Below, one piece after another: positions 1 to 8,209 of a stretch of DNA of 64,000 bases. The notes beneath the pieces were generated by a model. The model ran no database searches, was not told where the DNA came from, and was given only the letters and a program-made list of their open reading frames with translations. The stretch's first letter is position 1. Every line of letters starts with the position of its first letter. The stretch covers positions 287,210 through 351,209 of the forward strand of contig VGFP01000002.1 of assembly GCA_016868855.1 (NCBI GenBank), given 5' to 3'. Source of the stretch: Bacteroidota bacterium. Its GTDB lineage: Bacteria; Bacteroidota; Bacteroidia; Chitinophagales; Chitinophagaceae. The translations under genes were made by a program, and so were the position numbers.

Positions 1-1
1 T

Positions 2-538
2 GGTGACGAATACATGCATACCCGTCACAATATTGGTTTTGATATCCTTGACTTTTTCGTCAATAAGCACCAATCAGTTTTCACTGTAGACAGACTTGCT
101 TCGGTGGCAACTGTTTCTTTGAAAGGAAAGAAAATCATCTGCATCAAACCAACAACGTACATGAACCTGAGTGGCAGAGCAGTAAAATACTGGCTCGATA
201 AAGAAAAAGTTGAGATCAACCACCTTCTTGTACTTGTGGATGAATTGGCTGTTCCAGTCAATAAAATAAAAATGAAACCAGCCGGAAATGATGGAGGGCA
301 CAACGGATTAAAAAGCATCCAGGAATCGTTGGGGACAGCCGCTTATCCCCGTCTGCGCTTCGGCATAGGCAATGATTTTCCCAAAGGGATGCAGGTCGAT
401 TATGTATTGGGAAAGTGGCAGAAAGATCAAGAAGAAGTGGTTGCAAAAAAAATTGAACGCTCAGCCATTGCGATAGAGGATTTTGTGCTCATAGGACTCG
501 ATAAGGCAATGGAATCTGTTAATAAATTTGAACCCTAA
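2..538 (+). CDS. pth: Peptidyl-tRNA hydrolase (5' end cut by window edge)
   Basis: Cytosolic esterase that releases peptides from prematurely dropped peptidyl-tRNA so the tRNA can be reused. The frame is open to base 2 and reads GDEYMHTRHNIGF, which is the family's GNPG-x-Y-xx-TRHNIGF block. The Met at base 14 is therefore internal and the true start lies a few codons before the window. Other family signatures are KPTTYMNLSG and DELAVPVNKIKMKPAGNDGGHNGLKS, including the catalytic-site His of the TRHN block and the Asp of the DEL block. The C-terminus looks complete. It precedes a FAH-family gene by only 9 bases, so the two are probably cotranscribed. Confidence 0.95.
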   Translation, partial: GDEYMHTRHNIGFDILDFFVNKHQSVFTVDRLASVATVSLKGKKIICIKPTTYMNLSGRAVKYWLDKEKVEINHLLVLVDELAVPVNKIKMKPAGNDGGHNGLKSIQESLGTAAYPRLRFGIGNDFPKGMQVDYVLGKWQKDQEEVVAKKIERSAIAIEDFVLIGLDKAMESVNKFEP

Positions 539-547
539 ATCAATACC

Positions 548-1159
548 ATGAAATTTCTTTGTATCGGTAGAAATTATGTTGAGCATGCAAAAGAACTGGG
601 AAATGAAGTGCCTGAGGAACCAGTCATATTCATGAAACCAAAATCTGCCTTGCTGCAGCAAAACATGCCTTTTTATTATCCTGCATTTACCAATGAATTG
701 CATTATGAATGTGAAGTGGTGTTGAGGATTTCCAAGAATGGTAAATACATCAGCGAAGAAAATGCACATCTATACTATGATGCCATTTCAGTTGGAATTG
801 ATTTCACAGCAAGAGATGTGCAAAGTGAATTGAAGAAAAAGGGACTCCCCTGGGAGAAGGCAAAAGCGTGGGACAATTCTGCTGTTCTGGGAAACTGGAA
901 TGCTGTGACAGCTGAACTCGACCGAAAAAATATTGCATTTTCAATGAAGAAGAATGGTGAAGTTGTGCAGTCAGGTAATACCCGAGATATGATCCATGGT
1001 TTTGACCAAATCATCGCACATGTTTCCAATTACTTTTCACTTAATATTGGAGATGTTATTTTCACTGGCACCCCTAAGGGAGTAGGTGAATGTTTGGTAG
1101 GAGATGAACTGGAGGGATTCTTGGGTGATCAATCCATGTTTAAAATCAAAGTACATTAA
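548..1159 (+). CDS. Fumarylacetoacetate hydrolase family protein (FAHD1-like)
   Basis: Predicted metal-dependent hydrolase or decarboxylase of the FAH superfamily. At 203 residues it is the short single-domain form, like FAHD1 acylpyruvase/oxaloacetate decarboxylase. It starts with the typical KFLCIGRNYVEHAKELGN. The Glu-x-Glu metal pair is visible in HYECEVVLRI near residue 60 and the third acidic ligand in VGIDFTARD near residue 87. The C-terminal FTGTPKGVGEC block is also typical. The substrate cannot be told from sequence; acylpyruvates or oxaloacetate are the best guesses. It follows pth closely. Confidence 0.88.
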   Translation: MKFLCIGRNYVEHAKELGNEVPEEPVIFMKPKSALLQQNMPFYYPAFTNELHYECEVVLRISKNGKYISEENAHLYYDAISVGIDFTARDVQSELKKKGLPWEKAKAWDNSAVLGNWNAVTAELDRKNIAFSMKKNGEVVQSGNTRDMIHGFDQIIAHVSNYFSLNIGDVIFTGTPKGVGECLVGDELEGFLGDQSMFKIKVH

Positions 1160-1218
1160 TTATAAAATCTTTTTAGGGTTCATCATTCATATCGACCGAA
1201 TCTATCGTAGATTAGGAT

Positions 1219-1701
1219 ATGGAACAATCCGTTTTGATAAAAAAATTGACCAGTAAATTCTGGTTCAGACTATATCTGGCCAAAGCATTGCCTGCAGCAT
1301 TTTTCGCCGGCTTAAGCATCAACTCGCTTTCAACCACATCAGCTGTTGTCGGTATCAGATACTCCTGGTTCTCCAAGAATCCATTCCGTTCAATATATTT
1401 TGCTGTATTGGCCATGGCTGCAGAGATGAGTACTGGTATTCTTGCACTCATTCAAACCCAACACAGGCGACCACGTATTTCCATGTTGGTGCTTTCCATG
1501 GAGGCATCTTTTCATAAAAAAGCAGTCGGCAGCATTCGGTTTGAATGCCATGACGGAGATAAAATAAAACAGGCTATTGAAGAGGCCGTTGCAACAAAGC
1601 AGGGAATTACCTGTACGGCCCATTCAAAAGGATTTGATGAACAGGGAAACTGTATTGCAGCTTTCAATTTCACATGGACATTCAAGGAAACATCAAAATG
1701 A
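1219..1701 (+). CDS. DUF4442 hotdog-fold thioesterase-like protein
   Basis: A 160-residue protein resembling DUF4442 proteins, which adopt a hotdog fold related to PaaI/YiiD thioesterases. Supporting segments are FRSIYFAVLAMAAEMSTGILA around residues 55-75, where hotdog enzymes carry the acidic residue of the central helix, and the C-terminal strand pair GITCTAHSKGFDEQGNCIAAFNFTW. No signal peptide is seen. It ends six bases before the beta-CASP nuclease gene, so the two probably form one transcript. Acyl-CoA thioesterase activity is a family-level inference; no substrate is known. Confidence 0.72.
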   Translation: MEQSVLIKKLTSKFWFRLYLAKALPAAFFAGLSINSLSTTSAVVGIRYSWFSKNPFRSIYFAVLAMAAEMSTGILALIQTQHRRPRISMLVLSMEASFHKKAVGSIRFECHDGDKIKQAIEEAVATKQGITCTAHSKGFDEQGNCIAAFNFTWTFKETSK

Positions 1702-1707
1702 TCTGAG

Positions 1708-3111
1708 ATGAAAATAACTTTTCATGGTGCTGCAAGAACTGTAACAGGGTCCAAGCATTTGATCACATTGAAAAACGGCAAAAATATCTTGCTTGATTGT
1801 GGTATGTTTCAAGGGATGGGCAAGGAAACCGACGCACTCAACAGGCATTTCGGATTTGATCCCAAGGCAATCGATTGCCTCATTTTATCTCATGCACATA
1901 TTGATCACAGCGGACTCATACCAAAATTGGTCAGTGATGGATTCAAGGGAAAAATATATTGTACTCCAGCAACACGAGAGCTGACCGCTGTTTTATTGGT
2001 TGATTCTGCCCGCATACAGGAAGACGATATCAAGTACCACAATAAAAAACGCAAGGCAACTGGACTCCCGCTTCTTAAGCCATTGTACACTGTGGATGAG
2101 GCTGAAGCAGCACTCAATCAATTCTCTGTTGTTGAATACGGCGAATGGTCAATGATTGAACCCGGCATTGAACTTTTGTACACGGATGCCGGACATATCA
2201 TTGGCAGTGCTGCTGTGCATTTGCGTATCAATGAAGAGGGTAAACAACAGCAAATTACATTCAGTGGAGATGTAGGACGATACCGCGATGTTATATTAAA
2301 GTCACCCGAAGTATTCCCTCAAGCAGATATCATCATCATAGAGTCCACTTACGGAAATTCATTGCACGACCTGCACCAGCCGACACCCGATCAGTTGTTG
2401 TTGTGGATCGAAAAAACATGCATACAAAAAAAAGGCAAGCTGGTGATTCCTGCTTTCAGTGTGGGACGAACACAGGAGCTGCTCTATGCTTTGAATCAGC
2501 TTGAACTGGAACGCCGATTGCCTGAATTGGATTATTTCGTTGATAGTCCGCTGAGTGTTGAAGCAACAGAAATTGTAAAAAAATATCCGCAATACTTCAA
2601 TCCGCGTATCAGAAAGGTATTGGTAAAGGATGAGGATCCTTTCCGTTTTGCAGGATTGCAATACATCAAGACAGTGGATGAATCCAAGCTGTTGAATTTC
2701 CGAGATGAACCATGTGTAATTATTTCAGCGAGTGGTATGGCAGATGCAGGAAGGGTGAAACACCATATCAGCAATACCATTGAAAATTCAAGGAATACTA
2801 TTCTGTTGACTGGCTATTGTGAGCCTCATTCATTGGGAGCAAGATTACAGTCAGGTAAAAAAGAGGTCAGCATCTACGGCGTTCAACACGAAATCCATGC
2901 AGAAGTCGCCAGTATCCGAAGCATGAGTGCACACGGAGATTACGAGGATCTTTCTCAATTTTTGGCCTGCCAAGATCCTAAAGCGGTAAGAAAAGTTTTT
3001 TTAGTACATGGAGAATATCCAGTGCAAATAGATTTCAGAGAAAGATTATTGAGAAAGGGTTTTACTGATGTTGAAATTCCAGAAATGCATCAAGTAATGG
3101 GACTAGGTTAG
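1708..3111 (+). CDS. MBL-fold beta-CASP RNA-processing exonuclease/endonuclease
   Basis: A 467-residue metallo-beta-lactamase plus beta-CASP protein of the YSH1/CPSF73-like bacterial group, expected to be a zinc-dependent ribonuclease in the cytosol. Motif 2 HAHIDH lies near residues 62-67, the metal ligand GHIIGSA in the 170s, and FSGDVGRYRD follows. The beta-CASP region carries PAFSVGRTQELLYAL, and the C-terminus has SASGMADAGRVKHH, TGYCEPHSLGARL and the motif-C-type histidine in FLVHGE. Length and domain order are normal. The RNA substrate is not predictable. It is the last gene of a plus-strand run and faces the minus-strand TPM genes. Confidence 0.92.
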   Translation: MKITFHGAARTVTGSKHLITLKNGKNILLDCGMFQGMGKETDALNRHFGFDPKAIDCLILSHAHIDHSGLIPKLVSDGFKGKIYCTPATRELTAVLLVDSARIQEDDIKYHNKKRKATGLPLLKPLYTVDEAEAALNQFSVVEYGEWSMIEPGIELLYTDAGHIIGSAAVHLRINEEGKQQQITFSGDVGRYRDVILKSPEVFPQADIIIIESTYGNSLHDLHQPTPDQLLLWIEKTCIQKKGKLVIPAFSVGRTQELLYALNQLELERRLPELDYFVDSPLSVEATEIVKKYPQYFNPRIRKVLVKDEDPFRFAGLQYIKTVDESKLLNFRDEPCVIISASGMADAGRVKHHISNTIENSRNTILLTGYCEPHSLGARLQSGKKEVSIYGVQHEIHAEVASIRSMSAHGDYEDLSQFLACQDPKAVRKVFLVHGEYPVQIDFRERLLRKGFTDVEIPEMHQVMGLG

Positions 3112-3114
3112 TTA

Positions 3115-3134
3115 AGTCAGTTAACTGTTAACGG
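3115..3134. repeat. Short TTAACTGTTAAC intergenic repeat copy
   Basis: The 25-base space between two convergent genes holds AGTCAGTTAACTGTTAACGG. Its core TTAACTGTTAAC recurs in the 58.6 kb intergenic region within longer palindromic copies. A shared core of 12-14 bases at two intergenic sites suggests a dispersed repeat family; copy number elsewhere cannot be seen here. Confidence 0.5.
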
Positions 3135-3136
3135 GG

Positions 3137-3901
3137 TTACCAATTCCCGCCAGCACCGCCTCCTCCAAAACTTCCGCCTCCAAATCCGCCAAATCTACCT
3201 CCGCTGCTGCTTCCGCCTCCAAATCCGCCAAATCCCCCAGCACCCGGGAATAACCACATGCTGCTTCCTCGGTGGTATCCACGCCTGTTATAGTGACCAC
3301 CCCCACCACCGCCTCTTTTAATGATGGACATGATGATGATCACGATGATGATGATTACAATACCCGGTACACCTTTTTTATCTTTTTCGTTGTATCCTTC
3401 AGGAGCTTTGTATTCACCCTGAATCGCTTCGATGATGGCATTGGTACCTTCATCTAATCCTCTGTAAAAATCGTTTTCACGAAAGTTGGGTCTTATTTCA
3501 TTTGCAATGATTTGTTTGGCTATTGCATCTGGCAGAGCGCCCTCGAGTCCGTATCCTGTTGCTATGAATATCTTTCTGTCGTTCTTTGCAACAAGCATCA
3601 GAATACCGTTGTTGAATTCTTTGTTTCCAATTCCCCATGCCCTGCCCAAAGCAAAGGCAACATCAGCTATATCTCTATCACCCGTACTCTCAACAATCAC
3701 AATGGATATTTGGCTGGAGGTAGAGTCATCAAAGGCAACCAGTTTTTGCTCAAGTGAATTTGTCTGATCTGCGGTGAGGGTGTTTGTATAATCCACTACC
3801 AGTCGTGGGGGACTCGGTTTGGTTGGAAGTTCTTTTTCAATTTGCGCAAAAGCAAATGAGCAAGCCAGCATTGATAGTATGGTAAACAGCTGTTTGATCA
3901 T
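3137..3901 (-). CDS. TPM domain membrane protein with Gly-rich tail (YgcG-like)
   Basis: Residues 1-19 form a signal peptide ending in SFAFAQ. A TPM (TLP18.3/Psb32/MOLO-1) domain follows at about residues 28-155, with the conserved LVVDYTNTLTADQ start, DRKIFIATGYGLEG and IIANEIRPNFRENDFYRGL. One membrane helix (GIVIIIIVIIIMSIIK) sits near residues 178-195. The last 60 residues are a low-complexity Gly/Ser/Phe tail with a His/Tyr/Arg-rich start. The domain should be periplasmic and the tail on the other side. It overlaps the start of the second TPM gene by 4 bases (ATGA type), which implies translational coupling with the lemA operon. Molecular function of the family is unsettled. Confidence 0.9.
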   Translation of the reverse strand: MIKQLFTILSMLACSFAFAQIEKELPTKPSPPRLVVDYTNTLTADQTNSLEQKLVAFDDSTSSQISIVIVESTGDRDIADVAFALGRAWGIGNKEFNNGILMLVAKNDRKIFIATGYGLEGALPDAIAKQIIANEIRPNFRENDFYRGLDEGTNAIIEAIQGEYKAPEGYNEKDKKGVPGIVIIIIVIIIMSIIKRGGGGGGHYNRRGYHRGSSMWLFPGAGGFGGFGGGSSSGGRFGGFGGGSFGGGGAGGNW

Positions 3902-4362
3902 TTTCCAAAAACGATGTTGTCATCCAATTCATTCTTATCATCTGCAGCGTATGGAAAATGTGTTTTCAACGCGTCACCAACATCGTGAATCATTTGGCAA
4001 ATGCCTTCAACAAAATGATTGATTTTGAATTCACTGAGTATGGAAGCGACTTCTTTTTCCCAAAATGCCTGTCCCATTTTCTGGTGAATGCCTTCATCAC
4101 CCCATATGGCCATCTGTCTATCTTTCATCGCAAAATAGAGCAGCACTCCATTGCGGTCTTTGGTTTCGTGCATGTTCAACGTTGCAAACAATTCTTTGGC
4201 CCTGTCAATCGGTGAAATATAGGAGCAATGACTTTCTATATAAAGTCTCACTTCTCCACTGGTTTGCTTTTCAGCAAAACGGATGGCTTGCACCATCCGT
4301 TCTTCATCTTCTTTGGAGAAAAATGATTTTTTTCTACCCGTAAAGAATGATAATAGGTTCAC
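3898..4362 (-). CDS. TPM domain protein, cytoplasmic-type
   Basis: A 154-residue protein consisting of one TPM domain: RMVQAIRFAEKQTSGEVRLYIESHC, then ELFATLNMHETKDRNGVLLYFAMKDRQMAIWGDEGI and a helical C-terminus. There is no convincing signal peptide, unlike the downstream TPM gene. It sits three bases after lemA and overlaps the next TPM gene. The LemA plus two TPM proteins arrangement is common in Bacteroidota and suggests a shared envelope-associated role, but the activity is not known. Confidence 0.9.
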   Translation of the reverse strand: MNLLSFFTGRKKSFFSKEDEERMVQAIRFAEKQTSGEVRLYIESHCSYISPIDRAKELFATLNMHETKDRNGVLLYFAMKDRQMAIWGDEGIHQKMGQAFWEKEVASILSEFKINHFVEGICQMIHDVGDALKTHFPYAADDKNELDDNIVFGK

Positions 4363-4365
4363 AAA

Positions 4366-4962
4366 TTATTTATTGAAGTCAACTGTAGGTGCTTTTTCAG
4401 AACCAGCTACAGCTGTGAAGTATCCTTTTTCGTTGAATCCAAACAATCCGCTGAATAAGACCATTGGGAATTTTTTCACACTGGTATTATAATCTTGCAC
4501 AGCAGCATTGAAATCATTCCTGGATACTTTGATTCTGTTTTCTGTGCCCTCCAATTGTGCTTGAAGATCACGGAAGGCTTCGGTTGCCTTTAATTCTGGA
4601 TATCTTTCAACACTCACGAGCAATCTTCCAATAGCGCCGCTGAGTTGTCCTTGGGCTTTTTGAAATGCTGCAATTTTTTCAGGTGAAAGATCGTTGGCAT
4701 TGACTGTGGTTTGTGTTGCTTTTGATCTTGCCTCGATCACTGCGGTGATGGTTTCTTGCTCAAAATTGGCTGCACCTTTTACAGTATTCACCAGGTTTGG
4801 GATCAGGTCTGCCCTGCGTTGGTAATCACTTTCAACGTTTGCCCATTTTGATTTTACATTTTGATCTTTTTGTACAAGTCCGTTGTAACCGCTGCAACCA
4901 CATCCTCCCAGAAGAAGAATAAAGGCTACAATGCTGATCAGGACAATGTTACGTGTGCTCAT
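4366..4962 (-). CDS. lemA: LemA family membrane protein
   Basis: A 198-residue LemA protein. The N-terminal hydrophobic segment (IVLISIVAFILLLGG, residues 5-20) is followed by GCGCSGYNGLVQKDQNVKSKW, so a lipoprotein-type cleavage before a Cys is possible besides the usual N-terminal anchor. The hallmark DLIPNLVNTVKG and FRDLQAQLEGTENRIKVSRNDFN motifs are present, and the rest is long helices. It leads the lemA-TPM-TPM operon. A weak TATCTTTA element lies about 25 bases before the start on the minus strand and may be its -7 promoter core. Confidence 0.95.
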   Translation of the reverse strand: MSTRNIVLISIVAFILLLGGCGCSGYNGLVQKDQNVKSKWANVESDYQRRADLIPNLVNTVKGAANFEQETITAVIEARSKATQTTVNANDLSPEKIAAFQKAQGQLSGAIGRLLVSVERYPELKATEAFRDLQAQLEGTENRIKVSRNDFNAAVQDYNTSVKKFPMVLFSGLFGFNEKGYFTAVAGSEKAPTVDFNK

Positions 4963-4993
4963 AATTTTATAATTAAGAGCGTAAAGATAGGGT

Positions 4994-5011
4994 AAAAGCC
5001 ATCAAGCTTTT
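4994..5011 (-). terminator. Weak hairpin after pgk
   Basis: On the minus strand AAAAGC-TTGATG-GCTTTT forms a 6-bp AT-rich stem about 30 bases after the pgk stop. There is no long U run, so this is a weak terminator candidate separating pgk from lemA. Confidence 0.3.
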
Positions 5012-5039
5012 GTTAACCTTTGGGCAATGTGATGGGCGG

Positions 5040-6239
5040 TTAATTTTTGATGGTAGCGATGCCTGGCAAGACTTTCCCCTCAAAAAACTCAAGCATGGCG
5101 CCACCACCGGTGGATACATAGCTGACTTTCTCATAGAATCCGAATTGGTTAACGGCTGCAACACTGTCACCTCCGCCAACAAGGGAGAAAGCTCCTTTTT
5201 CGGTAGCTTCTGCAACTGCTTCTGCAATGGCCTTTGTTCCTGCCTGAAACTTATCCATTTCAAAAACTCCCATGGGGCCATTCCATAAAATCGTTTTGCT
5301 GCTCAGGATAACCTTTCTGAAATCTGCTCTCGCTTTTTCGCCAATGTCGAGTCCCATCCAACCAGCTGGAATGCCATAACTTTCACAATTGGTGGTCGTG
5401 GCATCGTTGGCGAATTTATCAGCGATGGTACTGTCAACAGGAAGATGAATTTTCACTCCTTTGGCTGTTGCTTTTTCGAGTAGTTCAGCTGCCAGTATAA
5501 GACGGTCTTCTTCACACAATGAGTTACCAATTTGTTTTCCTTGTGCTTTCCAGAAAGTATAGGCCATTCCACCACCGATGATGATATCCGTTGCCTTGTT
5601 CAATAAATTTTCAATGATCAATATCTTATCTGAAACCTTTGCACCACCTATAATGGCTGTAAAGGGTTTTTCAGATTTCAGCAGTACCTTTTCTGCACTG
5701 CTTACTTCACCTTCCATCAGCAAACCGAACATTTTTTTATCTGAATCAAAGAAGTCTGCGATGATGGCAGTAGAAGCATGAGCTCGGTGTGCAGTTCCAA
5801 ATGCATCATTTACATAAACATCTCCTAGTTTATGAAGTTTTTCAGCAAACCCCATATCACCTTTTTCTTCCTCTTTGTAGAAGCGAAGATTTTCAAGCAG
5901 GAGTACTTCCCCAGCTTTCAGATCACCAGCTGCTTTTTCCGCAGTTGCTCCAATGCAATCATTTGCGAATGAAACTGGGTATTGTTTTCCTACTAATTCT
6001 TGTAAATGAATCACTAGGTGTTTGAGTGAATATTTATTGGTGGGACCATCTTTGGGTCTTCCAAGATGGCTCATTAAAACAACACTTCCGCCATCTTTCA
6101 AAATTTTGTGAATGGTAGGCAAGGCAGCACGAATTCTGGTGTCATCGGTTATATTGAATTGTTCATCAAGCGGCACGTTGAAATCAACCCTTACCAGTGC
6201 TTTTTTCCCTCCAAAATTTGTTTTGCTGAATGTGTACAT
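5040..6239 (-). CDS. pgk: Phosphoglycerate kinase
   Basis: Cytosolic glycolytic enzyme that transfers phosphate from 1,3-bisphosphoglycerate to ADP. At 399 residues it has normal length. Substrate-site motifs are RVDFNVPLD near residue 17, HLGRPK near 58 and [12 protein letters not shown] near 115. Nucleotide-site motifs are GGAKVSDKI near 200, [12 protein letters not shown] near 320 and [12 protein letters not shown] near 350. It lies downstream of gap on the same strand, separated by 59 bases that contain a strong hairpin, so its expression may depend on readthrough or its own promoter. Confidence 0.98.
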   Translation of the reverse strand: MYTFSKTNFGGKKALVRVDFNVPLDEQFNITDDTRIRAALPTIHKILKDGGSVVLMSHLGRPKDGPTNKYSLKHLVIHLQELVGKQYPVSFANDCIGATAEKAAGDLKAGEVLLLENLRFYKEEEKGDMGFAEKLHKLGDVYVNDAFGTAHRAHASTAIIADFFDSDKKMFGLLMEGEVSSAEKVLLKSEKPFTAIIGGAKVSDKILIIENLLNKATDIIIGGGMAYTFWKAQGKQIGNSLCEEDRLILAAELLEKATAKGVKIHLPVDSTIADKFANDATTTNCESYGIPAGWMGLDIGEKARADFRKVILSSKTILWNGPMGVFEMDKFQAGTKAIAEAVAEATEKGAFSLVGGGDSVAAVNQFGFYEKVSYVSTGGGAMLEFFEGKVLPGIATIKN

Positions 6240-6259
6240 GGATCTTGATTTAAAAAGAA

Positions 6260-6282
6260 ACCCGGCAGTTTGGCTGCCGGGT
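6260..6282 (-). terminator. Intrinsic terminator or attenuator between gap and pgk
   Basis: On the minus strand ACCCGGCAG-CCAAA-CTGCCGGGT is a perfect 9-bp GC-rich stem with a 5-base loop, followed by TTCTTTTT. It begins about 16 bases after the gap stop and ends just before pgk, a position that would lower pgk relative to gap or mark an mRNA processing site. Confidence 0.8.
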
Positions 6283-6298
6283 CAATTGATAAGTTATA

Positions 6299-7312
6299 TT
6301 ATTTCGAAATCAGTTGCGCGAAGTATTTGACGGTGCGAACAAGCTGACTCACATAGCTCATTTCATTGTCATACCAGCTGACTGTTCTAACCATTTGGTG
6401 GTCACCTACTGTTTGTACTTTGGTTTGGGTGGCATCAAACAATGAACCATAGCTGATACCAACAACATCCCCTGAAACGATTTCATCTTCAGTATACCCA
6501 AAGCTGTCATTGGCAGCAGCTTTCATTGCAGCATTGATTTCTTCTGCAGTGGTTTTTTTATTGAGTATCACTGTCAATTCAGTCAATGATCCAGTCAGCG
6601 TTGGTACACGCTGTGCAGTTCCATCCAATTTTCCTTTCAAGGTGGGAAGGACGAGTCCGATGGCTTTTGCCGCACCAGTACTGTTGGGAACAATATTTTG
6701 AGCAGCGGCACGGGCCCTGCGCAGGTCGCCTTTCGGATGTGGAGCATCTTGTGTATTTTGATCATTGGTGTATGCATGGACAGTAGTCATGAGTCCGGTA
6801 GCAATTCCAAACTTGTCCTCCAAAACCTTCGCCATGGGAGCAAGGCAATTGGTGGTGCAAGACGCGCAGCTGATGATGGTTTCAGATCCATCCAATATAT
6901 CGTGGTTGGTATTGAAAACAATTGTTTTCAAATCACCGGTTGCTGGAGCGGAGATCACCACCTTGCGTGCACCAGCTGTTAGGTGTGCAGCAGCCTTGTC
7001 TTTATCGGTGAAAAATCCTGTACACTCCAATACCACGTCTACTTGATGTGCGCCCCATGGAATTTGTGCTGGGTCTTTTTGTGCGTATATTTTTATCTCG
7101 TGTCCGTTAACTATAATAGAGTTGTCAGTGGCAGTCACTTCCTGCTCAAAGCGCCCTTGTGCAGTGTCGTATTTAAGAAGGTGGGCCAACACCTTGGGAC
7201 TGGTAAGGTCATTGATCGCAACAACATCGATACCCTGCATATTGTAGATCTGACGGTATGCAAGACGTCCGATTCTTCCGAATCCATTGATGGCTACTTT
7301 AACTGTGCTCAT
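6299..7312 (-). CDS. gap: Type I glyceraldehyde-3-phosphate dehydrogenase
   Basis: A 337-residue NAD(P)-dependent glycolytic dehydrogenase. The Rossmann motif [14 protein letters not shown] is at residues 8-21. The catalytic Cys is in [12 protein letters not shown] near residue 152 and the catalytic His in [10 protein letters not shown] near 180. GAAKAIG and [15 protein letters not shown] complete the fold. Asp at NDLTS near residue 35 at the end of beta-2 favours NAD as cofactor. It precedes pgk, giving a lower-glycolysis pair. Confidence 0.98.
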   Translation of the reverse strand: MSTVKVAINGFGRIGRLAYRQIYNMQGIDVVAINDLTSPKVLAHLLKYDTAQGRFEQEVTATDNSIIVNGHEIKIYAQKDPAQIPWGAHQVDVVLECTGFFTDKDKAAAHLTAGARKVVISAPATGDLKTIVFNTNHDILDGSETIISCASCTTNCLAPMAKVLEDKFGIATGLMTTVHAYTNDQNTQDAPHPKGDLRRARAAAQNIVPNSTGAAKAIGLVLPTLKGKLDGTAQRVPTLTGSLTELTVILNKKTTAEEINAAMKAAANDSFGYTEDEIVSGDVVGISYGSLFDATQTKVQTVGDHQMVRTVSWYDNEMSYVSQLVRTVKYFAQLISK

Positions 7313-7369
7313 GTTTGATTGCTTTAAGTGTCAAAAAAGTGGGGCGAAGTTAAGAACTATTCCAGTTTT

Positions 7370-7401
7370 TTTGGCCATATTTCTATAAGAACTTACCTTT
7401 G
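7370..7401 (+). promoter_or_regulatory. Bacteroidota promoter for tRNA-Glu
   Basis: TTTG at 7370-7373, a 20-base spacer and TACCTTTG-type -7 core (TTACCTTTG, core 7394-7401) match the TTTG / TAnnTTTG consensus of the Bacteroidota primary sigma factor. The tRNA begins 17 bases after the core. Confidence 0.8.
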
Positions 7402-7417
7402 CATGCCTTTTGATGAC

Positions 7418-7489
7418 GGCCCGTTGGTCAATCGGTTAAGACGCCTCCCTTTCACGGAGGAATGAGGGGTTCGATTCCCCTACGGGCTA
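7418..7489 (+). tRNA. tRNA-Glu (TTC anticodon)
   Basis: A 72-base cloverleaf. The acceptor arms GGCCCGT and ACGGGCT pair with one G-U. The D arm is GTC/GAC, the anticodon stem CCTCC/GGAGG encloses CTTTCAC with anticodon TTC, and the T arm AGGGG-TTCGATT-CCCCT is perfect. The discriminator is A, and CCA is not encoded. It is a single tRNA with its own promoter and a terminator hairpin directly after it. Confidence 0.97.
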
Positions 7490-7497
7490 CATAAATG

Positions 7498-7529
7498 AAA
7501 CGGTCGAATTTCTATATTCGGCCGTTTTT
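7498..7529 (+). terminator. Terminator after tRNA-Glu
   Basis: AAACGGTCGAA and TTCGGCCGTTT form an 11-bp stem (one G-U) around an 8-base loop, followed by a short T run. It begins 8 bases after the tRNA and lies between convergent units, so it can also serve the minus-strand SGNH hydrolase gene. Confidence 0.8.
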
Positions 7530-8190
7530 ATTTCAACAAGGTTGGTGATATGACCTTGATCCAAATCTCATAGCCCTTGGTATTCATATGAAGATTGTCT
7601 TGAACAAATATGTCTTTCAATACCTCCTGTTTTTCGTCCAACATGGGTTGATGAACATCAAGGTAGCTTGCATGTCTATCTGATTGCAGAAATGATTTTA
7701 CCAGTTCATTGGCTTCTATAAAGGTTTTCTCCAATTTCCATCGTGCAATGCTTGGTTTAATGGAAATGAAAACGACCGGTAGTCTCTTTCCTAGCTTCTG
7801 CCTGATTATACTATGAAGTTTTTTATATCGTTCAAGCATCATGCTCGGAGTTATACTTGTGTCCATAGCAAGATCGTTTTCTCCACAATAGATATAAATC
7901 TGTTTGGGCTTGTATTTTATAATCGTCTCCTCTGCAAAACGAATCAGGTCTGTCAACCTGGATCCGCCAAATCCTCTGTTGAGTATGGGATATCCTGGAA
8001 AATCATTGTTGATGGTTTTCCATTTTGTGAATGACGAACTTCCTACAAATAAAATGGGGTGCTTTGGCGGAGGCTTTACACTATCCTGTATTTTGAATGA
8101 ATCGATTTCTTTCTGAAAAGGCCTCACTGCTTGTGAGAATAACAATTTGCTTAAGCAGAGCAGGAATGATACTGTTAGCAGTTTTTTCAA
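7528..8190 (-). CDS. Secreted SGNH/GDSL-family hydrolase
   Basis: A 220-residue esterase-type protein with a signal peptide (residues 1-19, ending LLFSQA). Block I is FVGSSSFTKW near residue 49 with the nucleophile Ser, the Gly block is NRGFGGSRLTDLI near 72, block III is YCGENDLA near 100, and the catalytic Asp/His block is DNLHMNTKGYEIW near 198. All four SGNH positions are present. Substrates of this group include acetylated or acylated glycans and lipids; which one is unknown. It is the last gene of a cassette with a membrane acyltransferase-like protein and a glutaminase-like hydrolase, 19 bases after the former. Confidence 0.88.
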   Translation of the reverse strand: MKKLLTVSFLLCLSKLLFSQAVRPFQKEIDSFKIQDSVKPPPKHPILFVGSSSFTKWKTINNDFPGYPILNRGFGGSRLTDLIRFAEETIIKYKPKQIYIYCGENDLAMDTSITPSMMLERYKKLHSIIRQKLGKRLPVVFISIKPSIARWKLEKTFIEANELVKSFLQSDRHASYLDVHQPMLDEKQEVLKDIFVQDNLHMNTKGYEIWIKVISPTLLK

Positions 8191-8209
8191 AGTGGAAGAT
8201 TTTCAATGT

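Noticed and set aside
3121-3309. Minus-strand 62-residue Asp/Ala/Glu-rich ORF
   Set aside because: It is a frame shadow of the glycine-rich 3' end of the TPM gene; low-complexity repeats create open frames in other phases.
3310-3360. ATGATGATG-type repeat near the TPM gene
   Set aside because: It is codons for the Ile-rich membrane helix (ATC/ATT on the minus strand), not a microsatellite with its own role.
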